From Bacteroidales bacterium (GTDB lineage: Bacteria > Bacteroidota > Bacteroidia > Bacteroidales > F082): 64,000 nt of DNA. The stretch is from NCBI GenBank assembly GCA_017548125.1, contig JAFYNK010000089.1, positions 1 to 64,000 of the forward strand. Reading direction: 5' to 3'. The notes beneath the pieces were generated by a model. It made no database searches. It was not told where the DNA came from and saw nothing but the letters and a program-made list of their open reading frames with translations. The position numbers were made by a program, and so were the translations under genes. Each line of letters starts with the position of its first letter. Position 1 is the first letter of the stretch. Below are positions 63,217 to 64,000 of this stretch, one piece after another.

Positions 63217-64000
63217 CTAAATACTCGTAAAGCTTTTTCCAATGTTTCTCGTTATGTCTCTTGCCAGCATTGTCTCCATTCCTAGTTCTTGTGCTGCAAT
63301 ATCCCCTGCATGTCCGTGGATATAAACACCTAGCAAGGCTGCTTCTTGTGGAGTATATCTCTGAGCGAGAAGCGATAATATTATTCCAGTCAGCACATCT
63401 CCGCTGCCAGCTGTCGCCATTCCAGGGTTACCTGTCGAGTTGAAGAAACACGTTCCGTTAGGGAATGTGATAGCGGTATGTGCGCCTTTCTGTACAATGA
63501 TAATATTATGGACAACCGACATTTTTCTCTGAAGTTCGAGGCGTTCATAAGAATCATACGTTTTACCGAAGAGGCGGTCGAACTCTTTGGGATGCGGCGT
63601 AAGTATCGTATTGTCAGGAAGGAACGAGAGCCATGTCGGATTATCTGCCATTATATTCAAGGCATCGGCATCAAGAACTAATGGCTGTGTGGATTCTTGA
63701 ACAATCTTTTTTAGGAGAGTCACAGTCTCCTCGTTTTTTCCAAGTCCAGGCCCTACTCCTATCGCTGTATATGAAAGAATATCATTTATTTCAGTACAAT
63801 GAGTCTTTGACTTATCTACATCTATCATTGTTTCTGGAAGATATATCTGCATCGGGAGAAGCGCATCGGAAGGAATATGCGTTGTCAGAAGGCCTACGCC
63901 AGTTTTCATGCAAGACTCCGCTGACAGAAGTGCCGCGCCAGTCTTTCCCGAAGAACCAGCCACTAACAACGCATGGCCGTAAGTTCCTTTATGAGAGAAC
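63217..64000 (-). CDS. nnrD: ADP-dependent NAD(P)H-hydrate dehydratase (YjeF C-domain), partial
   Basis: The frame runs to the window edge: upstream of residue LLVAGSSGK it still reads SHKGTYGHA, the expected start of the NnrD core. Visible motifs are GVGPGLGKNEETV, LDADALN, LTPHPKEFDRLFG and NPGMATAGSGDVLTGI (ATP/ADP loop and catalytic Asp). It repairs hydrated NAD(P)H. In most bacteria it is fused to the epimerase NnrE at its N-terminus, which would lie beyond the edge. Confidence 0.9.
   Translation of the reverse strand, partial: FSHKGTYGHALLVAGSSGKTGAALLSAESCMKTGVGLLTTHIPSDALLPMQIYLPETMIDVDKSKTHCTEINDILSYTAIGVGPGLGKNEETVTLLKKIVQESTQPLVLDADALNIMADNPTWLSFLPDNTILTPHPKEFDRLFGKTYDSYERLELQRKMSVVHNIIIVQKGAHTAITFPNGTCFFNSTGNPGMATAGSGDVLTGIILSLLAQRYTPQEAALLGVYIHGHAGDIAAQELGMETMLARDITRNIGKSFTSI

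Overview
The window looks like an AT-rich chromosome segment of an uncultured Bacteroidales-type bacterium (phylum Bacteroidota). The evidence is: promoters of the phylum-specific TAnnTTTG type in front of many genes; Bacteroidota-only families (DUF4831, DUF3127, DUF4199, the PorX response regulator); a protein with a type IX secretion sorting tail; and heptose and Kdo genes for a Gram-negative outer membrane. Start codons were moved by eye where a signal peptide, conserved N terminus, promoter or RNA gene showed that the longest frame was wrong.

Positions 1-11,900 are accessory DNA. An insertion sequence enters from the left edge and cuts off a gene. Next comes the most interesting locus, 1,576-5,508: a Tat-signal precursor peptide with 31 cysteines at exact 4-residue spacing, a radical SAM/SPASM maturase, a second maturase that keeps only a SPASM-like cysteine cluster, a small system protein, and a private TatA-TatC translocase. 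Secreted proteins of unknown function flank it. After it lies an integration scar: a 3' fragment of tRNA-Pro, arrays of a 12-bp repeat on both sides of that fragment, and a deleted tyrosine integrase. A long rod-shaped RNA (6S-like) follows, then a run of unrecognised cytoplasmic genes (7,508-10,678). The RiPP block and the orphan block end in nearly identical 34-nt terminators.

Positions 12,000-20,700 hold a short-chain dehydrogenase, a BlaI/BlaR-like pair, lipoproteins and a secreted S41 protease fused to a degenerate LytM domain. The spaces between these genes carry several dispersed repeat families.

Positions 20,700-41,400 are core genome: speA, a DcaP-like porin, an N-acetylglucosamine-kinase-like gene, miaA, the CCA-adding enzyme, clpC, gyrA, a TPR protein, an SSB-like DUF3127 protein, a sodium symporter, the heptose genes gmhB and gmhA, a glycosyltransferase and the SRP RNA.

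Positions 41,300-45,300 are a complete riboflavin operon (ribD-ribE-ribBA-ribH) under an FMN riboswitch whose switching can be read from the sequence. Positions 45,300-49,100 hold a lipocalin, a sugar 1-kinase divergent from a GH109-like enzyme (probably a GalNAc-use pair), and a rubrerythrin. Positions 49,200-64,000 hold a T9SS cargo protein, kdsA, idi, ychF, parE, a MATE pump, a polysaccharide cluster (flippase, glycosyltransferase, methyltransferase), gpsA, tsaE, porX and a partial nnrD.
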